DNA from: Nocardioides potassii
GTDB lineage: Bacteria; Actinomycetota; Actinomycetes; Propionibacteriales; Nocardioidaceae
Direction of reading: 5' to 3'
Assembly (NCBI RefSeq): GCF_021648885.1
Contig: NZ_JAKJHZ010000006.1
Span: 186,001-250,000 of the forward strand
Length of the DNA: 64,000 bases
Shown here in pieces: positions 17,275-25,537 of this stretch (within the stretch, counting starts at the first letter, position 1; each line of letters starts with the position of its first letter). Made by a program: the position numbers and the translations under genes. The notes under the pieces were generated by a model that saw nothing but the letters and a program-made list of their open reading frames with translations, was not told where the DNA came from and searched no databases.

Positions 17275-17980
17275 TCTCGCGAAGCGATTCGCCTCTCCCT
17301 CCGCCTTGCGTACGCACGAGGACTGCTTGGCGTGCATCGCGACCGCAAGATGGCTGACGGCAATGCATGAGAATCGACTGCCCGCATATCCCGTAGGTCC
17401 CCTGCGCGAGATGCCGACGTGGCTGCGCGATCACTTCGATTGGGGCATCACGCACTGGCCCGCTCACCTGTGCGACCTCCTCGCCGCTGACACGGTCGAC
17501 TGCGGGGTCTTCGCGGCCCTCGCGAGTCGACTGCTTTACGCCCATCAGATTCCACATGCCCGAGCCCAGCTGATTCTGCGCGCGACACCTCAGGAAACGA
17601 CGGCTTGGCGTGAGATATGGGCGAGCGGGAACGGCGATCCGAACTGGTTGCTCACTGGCGAGTCGGTCTACCACGAGGCCATTGCCGTGCTTGACGGCAC
17701 GCGGCTGGTTCTGTTCGACACCACTGACATGCAGCCTGTAGATCCGTGGACGAGCAACCCGGTCGGGAGGCTGGCCGCTCTGCGCATCACGTCGGACACC
17801 CATCTTCGTGGGGCCATCTCCGATCGGATCGCGCTGATAGGTGTCGAGGCCACCAAGTCGGCTCCGCTCGACGCCGACAGCTTCCTCGCCGTTGCCGGGA
17901 TCGAGCTGCAAATGGCGCTCACGCACGAAGGGACCTGGATTGAGCCCTTGGCGGACAAGACGTGGAAGGCGATGACGTGA
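17258..17980 (+). CDS. Transglutaminase/papain-like fold protein
   Basis: A 240-residue protein with a plausible Cys-His-Asp triad: Cys82 in TVDCGVFAALAS, His139 in SVYHEAIAVL and Asp154 in LVLFDTTD, the order and spacing of transglutaminase-like and related cysteine enzymes. No signal peptide. Such folds act as proteases, amide-bond formers or acyl transferases. It sits between a ligase/decarboxylase fusion and a radical SAM enzyme, overlapping both, so a role in forming or breaking an amide in the same pathway is likely. The family assignment is from motifs only. Confidence 0.65.
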   Translation: MPSAADLAKRFASPSALRTHEDCLACIATARWLTAMHENRLPAYPVGPLREMPTWLRDHFDWGITHWPAHLCDLLAADTVDCGVFAALASRLLYAHQIPHARAQLILRATPQETTAWREIWASGNGDPNWLLTGESVYHEAIAVLDGTRLVLFDTTDMQPVDPWTSNPVGRLAALRITSDTHLRGAISDRIALIGVEATKSAPLDADSFLAVAGIELQMALTHEGTWIEPLADKTWKAMT

Positions 17981-19317
17981 ACACAGCAGCTGAGGTTGGG
18001 ACCGTCCTTCTCGTCCACCCCGGGATTTACAACGACTTCAATCCTCTGGCCTTTCCGCCTTGGGGTGCGCTGTCGGTGGCGTCGCACCTGCGTGCGCACG
18101 ACATCAACACGGTCGTCGCTGACCTCAACGGGCAGGACATCTACGCATCCATGACGGCGTTGCTGCGCGAGCACGCGCCAGCCGTTGTCGGCTTCACGTG
18201 CAAACTCGGTCTTGCCGCAAGACGGTTTCGGGAGGCAGTCGAGTGCGTCCGACGCGAGCGCGGCGACGACGTTCGGATCGTCGCCGGGGGGCCGTTGGTC
18301 AGCACATACCCCGACCCGCTCCATCCGCTGTGGGATTCAGTCGACAACCTGCTCCTCGGGGACGGAGAGTCAGCGCTCCTCACCTTGCTCACGGACCCCG
18401 AAGGAGCCAACCACTCGGCGCACAGCGAGGTCGATCTCAACGAGGTGGGCTGGGGAATGTGGTGGCCCGAGCTGGGTGACTACGTCCGTCCGGCGGAGTA
18501 CTGGCCGAACATGAACGCTCGCGGCATGCACGTCGCTTCTGCTCGCGGTTGCACGCGACGGTGCACGTTCTGCTACCTCAACACGCATGTACCGGGAAAG
18601 CGGTTCAGGTATGTCGGAGCGGAACGACTGTTCGACCGGCTCATCGACCTGCGGGAAACCTTTAACACCACGGGCTACTACTTCGTTGACGACTGCTTTA
18701 TCGACCGCGGGCAGCACAGGCTCAACGACTTCATCGAAGTGAACCGGTCCCACGGAAATCCATTCGTCTACGGCTGCGACGTGCAGCTTCCCGACCTCGC
18801 GGACCCTGCCACGTTGGAGCGCATGCACACGTCGGGTTTCAGATGCCTGTACCTCGGCATCGAAGCCGCCTCACCCGCCGTCCGGAAGAGCTTGGGCAAG
18901 GGCAGCGTTCGCGAACCGGTCGAGACGCTGGTGAACCGCGCCCTTGACATGGGTTTCTTGATCCGCGCATCCATCGGTATCGGCTGGCCTGGGGAAACGC
19001 TGGAGGAGATGAAGGCGACCGTCGACCTCATCGGTCGCGTCGACCGGCTCGCCTTCGACGCCTACAAGTTCTTTCCACTTCCCGGCACGCCGCTGGGAGA
19101 GTCCGCCTACTGGGCTGCGAGGCGTGACATGGCCTTGACCAAGGACCAGTTGCTCGAGGACTCCTACGCCGACTACTCGGAGTTCAACGCCAACTACTCC
19201 GGCGTCCCCGATGCCGAACTCGAGGAGGTCTGGGGCCACATGCTGGATCTGGAACAGTCGAGGCTCGCCGCCTACGCGGCGACACCGATGTTCCCGCCGC
19301 CGCCCCCGGCCACGTGA
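17977..19317 (+). CDS. B12-binding-domain radical SAM enzyme
   Basis: A 446-residue class B-type architecture. Residues 1-150 form a Rossmann cobalamin-binding domain (VLLVHPGIYND, VVGFTCKLGL, IVAGGPLVSTYP, LLLGDGESALL). Residues about 180-410 are the radical SAM barrel with Cys192, Cys196 and Cys199 in GCTRRCTFCYLN, the GYYFVDDCFID segment and GIEAASPAVRKSLGKG. These enzymes methylate or rearrange unreactive carbons. GTG at 17977 overlaps the previous stop (GTGA) and follows GGAAGG; a GTG at 17962 is also in frame. The tail ends in a run of prolines. Last gene of the three-gene operon. Confidence 0.9.
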   Translation: MNTAAEVGTVLLVHPGIYNDFNPLAFPPWGALSVASHLRAHDINTVVADLNGQDIYASMTALLREHAPAVVGFTCKLGLAARRFREAVECVRRERGDDVRIVAGGPLVSTYPDPLHPLWDSVDNLLLGDGESALLTLLTDPEGANHSAHSEVDLNEVGWGMWWPELGDYVRPAEYWPNMNARGMHVASARGCTRRCTFCYLNTHVPGKRFRYVGAERLFDRLIDLRETFNTTGYYFVDDCFIDRGQHRLNDFIEVNRSHGNPFVYGCDVQLPDLADPATLERMHTSGFRCLYLGIEAASPAVRKSLGKGSVREPVETLVNRALDMGFLIRASIGIGWPGETLEEMKATVDLIGRVDRLAFDAYKFFPLPGTPLGESAYWAARRDMALTKDQLLEDSYADYSEFNANYSGVPDAELEEVWGHMLDLEQSRLAAYAATPMFPPPPPAT

Positions 19318-19557
19318 CGGTCGCTGGATCGTCGTTGATCCCACCTTCTCTTTCGTCACTTAAGCACAGGGCAACGAGGTAGGCCGTAGGGCGAGAGACG
19401 TTCCTCCTCCAGGGAGCGAGCGCGGCGCGCACGCTCCGTTGTTGACGCCTCCCATAGCCGGCGGCCACGCGTCATCTCGCCGCGAGTCGCCCTTGAGGTC
19501 GACTTAGACGACCCAGAGTCCCGATCGCCTGCATCGAGATGCAGAAGGATGACACGC

Positions 19558-20004
19558 ATGCCAGTAAACGACGCAGTAGTTGGAGCTATCGCTGGTGGCG
19601 GATTCGCCCTCGCCGGCGTAGCGCTGCAGCAAGCCCTCGCCATCAACAGCGACAAGAAGCGATTCCGGCGGGAGCGCATGGCAATTCGCGAGGATCAGTG
19701 CACGAAGGCTTTCGCCGATCTAGTTGTTGGTGGTCGACGTGTTCAGCGAGCGCTCGTCGACCGGGATCGCAAGGCGGTTGGCGCACAGGATCGACTTGCC
19801 GCGGAGGTCGACAAGCTGGCGGAATCTGCGGCACTTGTCCGTGTGCTCGTCACCGACAGGGCATTGCTCCAATGCGTCGAGGAGTTCGAGGATGTAGCGA
19901 AGCAGCTGCAAACGAGGCCGTCGGACGGCGAGCAGATTCTCCAACTCACGCCCCTAATCGCGTTGATTCAGACATACGAGGCGAAACGCCTCGCAACGCT
20001 GTAA
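19558..20004 (+). CDS. Membrane-anchored helical protein (148 aa)
   Basis: One N-terminal membrane helix (VVGAIAGGGFALAGVAL) leads into a long charged helical region of about 120 residues rich in Arg, Asp and Leu, consistent with a coiled coil. AGAAGG lies nine bases before the ATG at 19558; an ATG at 19549 is also in frame. It has the same architecture as the 24527-25006 product but no obvious sequence identity. Function unknown. Confidence 0.6.
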   Translation: MPVNDAVVGAIAGGGFALAGVALQQALAINSDKKRFRRERMAIREDQCTKAFADLVVGGRRVQRALVDRDRKAVGAQDRLAAEVDKLAESAALVRVLVTDRALLQCVEEFEDVAKQLQTRPSDGEQILQLTPLIALIQTYEAKRLATL

Positions 20005-20301
20005 GGCGCATCCCGATGGTTGAAAGGCGCGGGCGGTTTCTTGGAAGCACGGGCCGAACCTTCCCTGCGTCGAGGAGGCGGCCGGGCGTCGGTCCGCAGG
20101 GGCTGCGATCCTAACGGCTCGGACGCACAAAGTCATTCCGCCACCTGTTGGGAACAGGGGCCGCCCGTAAGCGCGGGTCACACGGAGTGAGAAAAGCAGC
20201 CTAATCGAGGCCGGCCCCGCCGATCATGCCACTCGCCGCGGAAAGGGGGTCGAAGCACGCGCTTGGCCACAGTCCGGCAGGCGGCTCTGCCTACGCAAGC
20301 C
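20005..20301. other. Intergenic stretch without a recognisable gene
   Basis: About 300 bases between converging genes. Only short overlapping frames without ribosome-binding sites are present, and no long palindrome comparable to those at core gene ends was found. Confidence 0.4.
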
Positions 20302-20772
20302 CTAGCCCGCCCACCACGCGACGGCCGCCGAGGCCGCCGTGATGATCAGACCTAGAACCGCGATGGTTGTCTGGATCCAGAACTCTTTCGAGCTTCCGGA
20401 TGCGACGGCGGCGCTCGAGATGGAGTCGGTGGAGGTAGAACTGCCCGTTGCCCGCGACCCAGTTGTCACTTGGCCGCCCATGAGCGCTCCATGCCACCGC
20501 GACGCCCGATAAGCGATCAGGGCAAGGGCGAATGCGACCAGCATCAGGACGATGCCGCCGAATAGAAGGGCCAGCCGCGTCTCGGCTGGGATCGGAACTA
20601 TTGTTTCCTTCCTGAAGCCGATGATGCCGGTCTTTTTAATCTCAGTCTTCTGAGATGCGAATCCGAGAAGCATCAACCCAAACGCCAGAGAGAGGAATGC
20701 TCCGAGCCCGAGGATCGTCCGATTCCGGTCCTGACGCTCATGGACTAGGGCCATGTACTCGTATTGGTCCAC
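20302..20772 (-). CDS. Membrane protein with three predicted helices (156 aa)
   Basis: Hydrophobic segments lie at about residues 22-40, 68-90 and 135-154, separated by a polar loop and a Ser/Thr-rich stretch (TTGSRATGSSTSTDS). The N terminus (DQYEYMALVHERQDRNR) is charged. A GTG start at 20772 is used; an ATG at 20754 is an alternative. The family is not recognised. Confidence 0.55.
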   Translation of the reverse strand: MDQYEYMALVHERQDRNRTILGLGAFLSLAFGLMLLGFASQKTEIKKTGIIGFRKETIVPIPAETRLALLFGGIVLMLVAFALALIAYRASRWHGALMGGQVTTGSRATGSSTSTDSISSAAVASGSSKEFWIQTTIAVLGLIITAASAAVAWWAG

Positions 20773-21041
20773 GATCTGATGCTACGAGCAAGGCCAGGGC
20801 GTTCGCACGGCTTGGTGGCTGTTCGCAACCTCGACGACTCGCTGGACGTAGGTCCGTCGCCTGCCACGGAGACGTTCTGGGGGAGCGATGGATGCAAGCT
20901 ATTGCGCGGTGGGCAAGCTGCCGGTCCGCAGATGCAGTCTATGCGTGGCCATGACACATTCCGCCGCGTGTCAGGGACATCCGGATCTGCCGGGAGAGGT
21001 GAGACGTCCAGGCACGGTGAGTGCTCTGGCAGAGTGCGATC

Positions 21042-21530
21042 ATGACGCCAGTCGACCGTTCGCACATCCGGGTCAAGGCCATGCTGATCGCACCGAACGA
21101 TGACTTCACGGCCCACGCCGTCAGCCTCAACCCGCCTACTGCGGAGAACGCCTCCGGGTACCACCGCCTGATCGGCGGTGGTGTCGAACTGGGTGAGACC
21201 CATCGCGATGCGATCGTGCGCGAGGTAGACGAAGAACTCGGCGCAAACATTCGGGACCTGGCGTTCCTGACCGTTGTCGAGAGCATCTTCCGCATTGACG
21301 GCACGCTCGGCCACGAGATCGTTTTCCTTTACGCGGGCCGACTGGATCCCTCACCTGCCATAACGGACGCGTCACTCATTGAGATCGACGGCAGCGTTGT
21401 GCCAGTCGTGTGGCGCCCGATCGACGACGAGAACGAGCCGCTCCCGCTCTATCCGAGCGCAACGGTCGATTGGGTACGCAGCCTGTCGTCCCAACGTCAT
21501 CCTCGGGGGCAGGCAGTCGAAGACGAGTGA
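21042..21530 (+). CDS. Nudix hydrolase
   Basis: A 162-residue protein with a full Nudix box: GGGVELGETHRDAIVREVDE followed by ELG, fitting GX5EX7REUXEEXGU. Nudix enzymes cleave nucleoside diphosphates linked to another group, using Mg2+ bound by the REVDEE glutamates. The RVKAMLIAPNDDFTAHAV start and the later GHEIVFLYAGRL strand fit the fold. The ATG at 21042 removes seven unconserved upstream residues. Substrate unknown; it stands alone in the accessory region. Confidence 0.9.
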   Translation: MTPVDRSHIRVKAMLIAPNDDFTAHAVSLNPPTAENASGYHRLIGGGVELGETHRDAIVREVDEELGANIRDLAFLTVVESIFRIDGTLGHEIVFLYAGRLDPSPAITDASLIEIDGSVVPVVWRPIDDENEPLPLYPSATVDWVRSLSSQRHPRGQAVEDE

Positions 21531-21684
21531 CAGTAGTGAGAGGCGCGTCCGCATCTGCTTGTCATGCACGTGATCCGCGTTTGGTCGGGAGGTGCGCCAT
21601 TTCGCCGCGAGTCGGGGTCGACGGCCCCGCGCCGTCGCAATCGAGGCCTCTGACCGTGGGCGCAACCTCCAGGTACCCAGAGAT

Positions 21685-22689
21685 TCACGCTGGCGCCTCT
21701 ACCGAGGACCATGACTCTCCCAGCTCGATCCCCACACCGTTCTGGCCGAGATAGAAACGACCCGCATCTCGGCTTCGGCTCGCAATGTCAAGGCGCTCAG
21801 AGAAGTCCTTTGCCTCGACGAGCTCAATCAGTGCGGCTTCAATCGCCGCTCCTACGTCCTCAAACATGGCGAGGCTCCCACCCGCGAGAAGTGGGACGCC
21901 GAGCTCGAACACGACGGCCGGAAGCCACAGCCACGCGTCGACGTCTCGCAGGTGCCACCGGAGAAATTCGCCTTGGCCGTCGGCATCACGGCTAGATGCG
22001 GCTGCGACGAGCGGTTCATAGTGCAACGCAATGATCGCGCTTCGGTCGATCACATCGGCGCTGCGTTGGCGAGGCGGATCTTCCAGCCGACACTGCCACG
22101 CCGGATCCGAGCCACTGGGTGCGGCAAAGTACGACATCGACGCTACCGCCAGTGTGGCGACCACGCCCGTGACTGTGGGAAGTAGTTTGGCCTGGTCCTT
22201 CGCCGTCTTTAGCGCCGGCAGGTCTATGCCGTTAGATCGGCCCTTCGCCTCGACGGCGACCGAGGTCGTCTTGAGGAACGGATGCACGCCCAGGAAGTCA
22301 GGGCGGCTGCGGTGGGTGGCTTTTTTACCCATCAGCGCGAGAACCCGGTCGAGGTGGACCAAGGACGGCACGTCGAGCACTTCGGCGCACGCCAGCTGCG
22401 CCATGGTCATGCCATGGAAGTAGCTGACGGCCCCCTTCTCGGTGCCGTCGAGGCGGTCGTATCCGTCACTGCGTCGCCACCGGTTGCCTGTGACGTCCAA
22501 CGTGGACGCGACAAGGGTCATGCGCCAGCACAACTCAAGCACCGAGCGTGAGCCCAACGATGGAGCAGTCGGGGAGACACCTACCGTCGCAGCGGCCCAC
22601 ATGAGCTTGACCAGTGGTGCTTCCATGTCGGTGTAACTGGCTACCGAGCTGGCAAACCCCTCTGTCGTGACCCCGACATGCATCGACAC
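21685..22689 (-). CDS. PD-(D/E)XK nuclease-like protein
   Basis: A 334-residue soluble protein. The central segment has Asp131 in SRPDFLG, then Glu147 and Lys149 in VAVEAKGRS, the PD...EXK pattern of restriction-type nucleases, and downstream a helix (LPALKTAKDQAKLL) as seen after the EAK strand in that fold. N- and C-terminal helical regions of about 120 and 180 residues are unrecognised. AAGGAG lies about nine bases before the GTG start. No methylase or helicase is adjacent, so it is not an ordinary restriction system; DNA repair or phage defence are possible. Confidence 0.6.
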   Translation of the reverse strand: MSMHVGVTTEGFASSVASYTDMEAPLVKLMWAAATVGVSPTAPSLGSRSVLELCWRMTLVASTLDVTGNRWRRSDGYDRLDGTEKGAVSYFHGMTMAQLACAEVLDVPSLVHLDRVLALMGKKATHRSRPDFLGVHPFLKTTSVAVEAKGRSNGIDLPALKTAKDQAKLLPTVTGVVATLAVASMSYFAAPSGSDPAWQCRLEDPPRQRSADVIDRSAIIALHYEPLVAAASSRDADGQGEFLRWHLRDVDAWLWLPAVVFELGVPLLAGGSLAMFEDVGAAIEAALIELVEAKDFSERLDIASRSRDAGRFYLGQNGVGIELGESWSSVEAPA

Positions 22690-22879
22690 CGTGCCTAACT
22701 CCTTCCGTCGATAGTCCTCTGCAAACTCGCACGGGCTTCGCTGGACCGATCCGTACTCGTAGCGGCTGAATACTTTGGCTCACGCTTTCGGTCAGGTCCT
22801 CTGGATTGGGACGTCGTCGACAGGTGGAGGCGTGGAAGCTCGATGCTTGTTTGGTTAAGCTGGCATTGGCCCGTCTTAC

Positions 22880-24007
22880 CTAAATGACCTTGACGAATCG
22901 TTCGGTTGAGAAGTCGTCGGCGTCTACGTTCCACGTGTCGGTTGGTTGCAGCGCACCCGGGATGGTGGCGCAAACGAAGAGAGTCATGGTTTGACCTTGG
23001 GGGATGTACTTGTCGCCCATGTAAGCGTCGCCGCCGCCGCAGTAGTCGTAGAGTCCCGGACCGAGTTTCCGGTATCGCTCGTCTCCGCGGGCAAGACTAA
23101 AGTTGACCCAGTTGGGGGCGGCGGTTCCGGCTCCGAGATTGGTGACGGTGACGGGGACTCTGACGTAAACCCATCCGGGGCTCACGGTTCCGTAAATGAT
23201 GCTGCTGGGCTTGGCTTTGGCTTCTGCCTGCATTTCGGGGAGCGGGTCAGCGTCGGTAGCGCCCACTTGGTAGCGCCACGGTCCGAGGTCGAAGGCGGTC
23301 CCGACGATGTAAGGGTTGGCTTCGCTGCCGTTGTTTGCGATGCAGGCGCCGTACATGCCGTGGCGGTGGTAGGACGCACCGCCGGTCCACTTCTGGTAGC
23401 GAGCTTTGTTCTTGTACTGGTATCTGGCGGGTGTGGCCCAGCCTGTTTTGACTTGTTCTGCGCCGATGGAGACGTTCGCGCGGTCAGCGATGACGTCGCC
23501 GAGGATGTTGCCTTGCTTGTCGCGTTTGGGTGCGGTCTTGTCGAGTTTCACGCTGACAATGAGTCCGGGGTTGATCCAGGAGCGCAGGTCGTCGCGTGCG
23601 CCTGCGGTGATGCAGGAGGTGCCTCGTACTTGAGCGCCGAGGAGTCGAACGTTGAAGGGTCGGTCGGTGCCTTGCCGGAGTTTCAGCAGGTCGCCGGCGA
23701 GGACTTTGACGACCTTGATCGGTTTCGGCTTTGGCGGTTGCGGCTGCGAGTTGTTGTTGCCTGGGGTTGGGTCGCTGCCGTAGTAATAGGGGCCGCCGAG
23801 CGATTCGCAGACGACGCCGTCGCCGTCGGAGTCGAGGTTGTTTGGGTCAGCGGAGGGCGAGTGGTTGAGGTAGAAGAGTTGCGCTGCCTGCTGGCTGGGG
23901 AAGTCAGCACAATCGACGTCCTTGGCTTGCGTTTGTGCGTGCGCGGTAGGCAGTTGGGCAGCGAGTGCGGTCGCTGCGAAGGCGAGTAATAGTCCGGTAC
24001 GTCGCAT
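22880..24007 (-). CDS. Secreted Excalibur-domain protein with degenerate staphylococcal-nuclease-like domain
   Basis: A 375-residue exported protein. Residues 1-24 form a Sec signal peptide ending PTAHA. Residues about 32-70 are an Excalibur calcium-binding domain (DVDCADF...LDSDGDGVVCESL). A proline linker follows, then about residues 96-225 resemble SNase/TNase (IKVVKVLAGDLLKLRQG, NVRLLGAQVRG, GWATPARYQY). Compared with S. aureus nuclease the GD and first Arg are kept, but the catalytic Glu43 and Arg87 positions are not, so it may not cleave. The C-terminal 130 residues are a beta-rich domain with two cysteines. Probably cell-surface or secreted. Confidence 0.75.
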   Translation of the reverse strand: MRRTGLLLAFAATALAAQLPTAHAQTQAKDVDCADFPSQQAAQLFYLNHSPSADPNNLDSDGDGVVCESLGGPYYYGSDPTPGNNNSQPQPPKPKPIKVVKVLAGDLLKLRQGTDRPFNVRLLGAQVRGTSCITAGARDDLRSWINPGLIVSVKLDKTAPKRDKQGNILGDVIADRANVSIGAEQVKTGWATPARYQYKNKARYQKWTGGASYHRHGMYGACIANNGSEANPYIVGTAFDLGPWRYQVGATDADPLPEMQAEAKAKPSSIIYGTVSPGWVYVRVPVTVTNLGAGTAAPNWVNFSLARGDERYRKLGPGLYDYCGGGDAYMGDKYIPQGQTMTLFVCATIPGALQPTDTWNVDADDFSTERFVKVI

Positions 24008-24526
24008 TGTGATCCCCCAGGCTGCATCGCCCCGTCTGGACGCATGCGTGTGTGGTCAACATGGAATCACGGGCACGTGGCCGTGCGCTGCGGGTCTCTC
24101 GAAGTGCGTGGCTGGTTGGCCGGATTGACGGCTTGAGGTCGTGATTAAGGTCGTCGGTTTGCGGACTGTTCAGTCCTAACGGCGGCTCGCGCGTGGCGAG
24201 GTCGTCTGGGTCGCTGGCCGACCGTGTGAACTCGTTCGCTTCCTGCTGTGGAGGTAGCTGCGGAGGCGGGCGAGGTCGCGCACTGGTCGGTTGTGTCTGC
24301 GTGGAGCGCGGTCTCGGAATGCCACGTCGCACAATCTCTGCGTTTGTCGCGCGCATGGACATTGACCGCAATACGACGCAACTTCGACCCTCACCAAACC
24401 GTCCCCGCTTTCACTCTGCGCCTGGCTGACTCCGAGCGGCGGCAAGAGACGGGACAGGACAGGCCGCGATCATGTCTCGGGGGCGGTTCCACTTGTCGTC
24501 AGGCACTAGCGACGCCACCCTCGAGC
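24008..24526. other. 519-bp intergenic region between divergent accessory genes
   Basis: Between the start of the secreted protein and the start of a membrane-anchored protein. Several short frames on both strands overlap each other with no ribosome-binding site or recognised domain. The left end contains GGGGG shortly before the ATG of the secreted protein. It presumably holds two divergent promoters; none is confidently placed. Confidence 0.4.
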
Positions 24527-25006
24527 ATGACTTCCTTGTGGATAGCGGCGATCGGCATCTTCGGAACCTTGGCTGGATCGGTGGTGACACAGGTGCTGCA
24601 GGCGCGAGCCGCTGATCGAAGGGGCCACCTCGAGGAGCGCCGACGCGTCAGTGATCTTCGTCGAGAGGCGCTGGCGCTCTTTGCGGACGCTCTGATGTCG
24701 TACCGAAAAGCGCAGCTTCACAATTGGCATGAAGCCAAGTCCCGAGGCGTCGACCCGGACGAAACCGACGCTGCCGCCGAACTTCGCGACTTGAGGGCGA
24801 AGGCATGGAGCGCCTTCTACCGCGTTCAACTCTTGTGGCAGGACAATTCAGTCGTTGGCGGAGCGCGCAAGTTAGTTGACGCTGTCACTGACCTGAAATT
24901 GCTAGATGACAAGGAGGCGGTCGGCGAGTCTGCCGATCAAGTTCGTGAGGACCTGTCTTTAGTGATGGATCAAGGACGGGATGCACTCGACTCCGACAAC
25001 GGCTAG
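24527..25006 (+). CDS. Membrane-anchored helical protein (159 aa)
   Basis: Starts with a membrane helix (LWIAAIGIFGTLAGSVVTQV) followed by a charged helical domain of about 130 residues (REALALFADALMSYRKAQLH, AAELRDLRAKAWSAFYR). The architecture matches the 19558-20004 product and many actinobacterial proteins of unknown function. Upstream in-frame codons exist, but the membrane helix marks this ATG as the natural start. It is the last gene before core sequence resumes at cspA. Confidence 0.6.
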   Translation: MTSLWIAAIGIFGTLAGSVVTQVLQARAADRRGHLEERRRVSDLRREALALFADALMSYRKAQLHNWHEAKSRGVDPDETDAAAELRDLRAKAWSAFYRVQLLWQDNSVVGGARKLVDAVTDLKLLDDKEAVGESADQVREDLSLVMDQGRDALDSDNG

Positions 25007-25076
25007 TCGGCAGGTGTCCCTTGCCGACTGACCTAACCTGCGGCATTCCGCCGCATATGACCTTCCCCGAGATGAC

Positions 25077-25108
25077 AGAAGCCCCCGACCAGTCGGCCGA
25101 GGGCTTCT
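25077..25108 (-). terminator. Terminator of cspA
   Basis: AGAAGCCC (25077-25084) pairs perfectly with GGGCTTCT (25101-25108), with an additional internal pairing CCGA/TCGG. It begins 12 bases beyond the cspA stop on the minus strand. Confidence 0.7.
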
Positions 25109-25120
25109 GTGCGAGTCGGA

Positions 25121-25324
25121 TTAGGAGACGCGGACGTTCTCGGCCTGGGGACCCTTGGGGCCCTGGGCGAGGTCGAACTCGACCTTCTGGTTCTCGTCGA
25201 GCGACTTGTAGCCGCCGGACTGGATCGCGGAGAAGTGCACGAACACGTCCTCGCCGCCGCCGTCCTGCGCGATGAAGCCGAAGCCCTTGTCGGCGTTGAA
25301 CCACTTGACGGTGCCTGAAGCCAT
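25121..25324 (-). CDS. cspA: Cold shock protein CspA family
   Basis: A 67-residue single cold-shock domain with RNP1 KGFGFI and RNP2 DVFVHFS, starting [20 protein letters not shown]. It binds single-stranded nucleic acids and acts as an RNA chaperone. More than 200 bases separate it from the divergent aldo/keto reductase gene, leaving room for the long 5' leader usual for csp genes. A hairpin terminator follows directly. Start codon ATG, unambiguous by alignment to the family. Confidence 0.96.
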   Translation of the reverse strand: MASGTVKWFNADKGFGFIAQDGGGEDVFVHFSAIQSGGYKSLDENQKVEFDLAQGPKGPQAENVRVS

Positions 25325-25537
25325 GATGAGTTTCCTTTGTTTCGTCTCGGGACTGTGTGCCACCGAGCTGCTGAAGACATCCACCTGATGGAGTCCAGCG
25401 AACCGAAAACCAGGAGTACGAGACACGAGCCGCCCGTCGTGAGCGGCGAGGACGACCGCGGGCCGTCCCTTCAACACCCTCAACAGTAGAGCACTGCGCA
25501 CATCTCCGCTCTTTCGGCGCTGGCTAGTGTCGAACAC

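Noticed and set aside
22946..23989. Long plus-strand frame opposite the secreted Excalibur/SNase-like gene
   Set aside because: It is a shadow of the real gene on the minus strand, with a biased valine/glycine composition and no domain.
22880..24007. Active secreted nuclease
   Set aside because: Two of the expected catalytic positions are not conserved, so I call it SNase-like only.
23904..24371. Minus-strand frame upstream of the secreted protein
   Set aside because: Proline/arginine-rich composition and overlap with the real coding region; no ribosome-binding site.
24176..24445. Possible integrase or transposase remnant in the 24.0-24.5 kb gap
   Set aside because: The short Arg-rich frames show no catalytic motif of either family.
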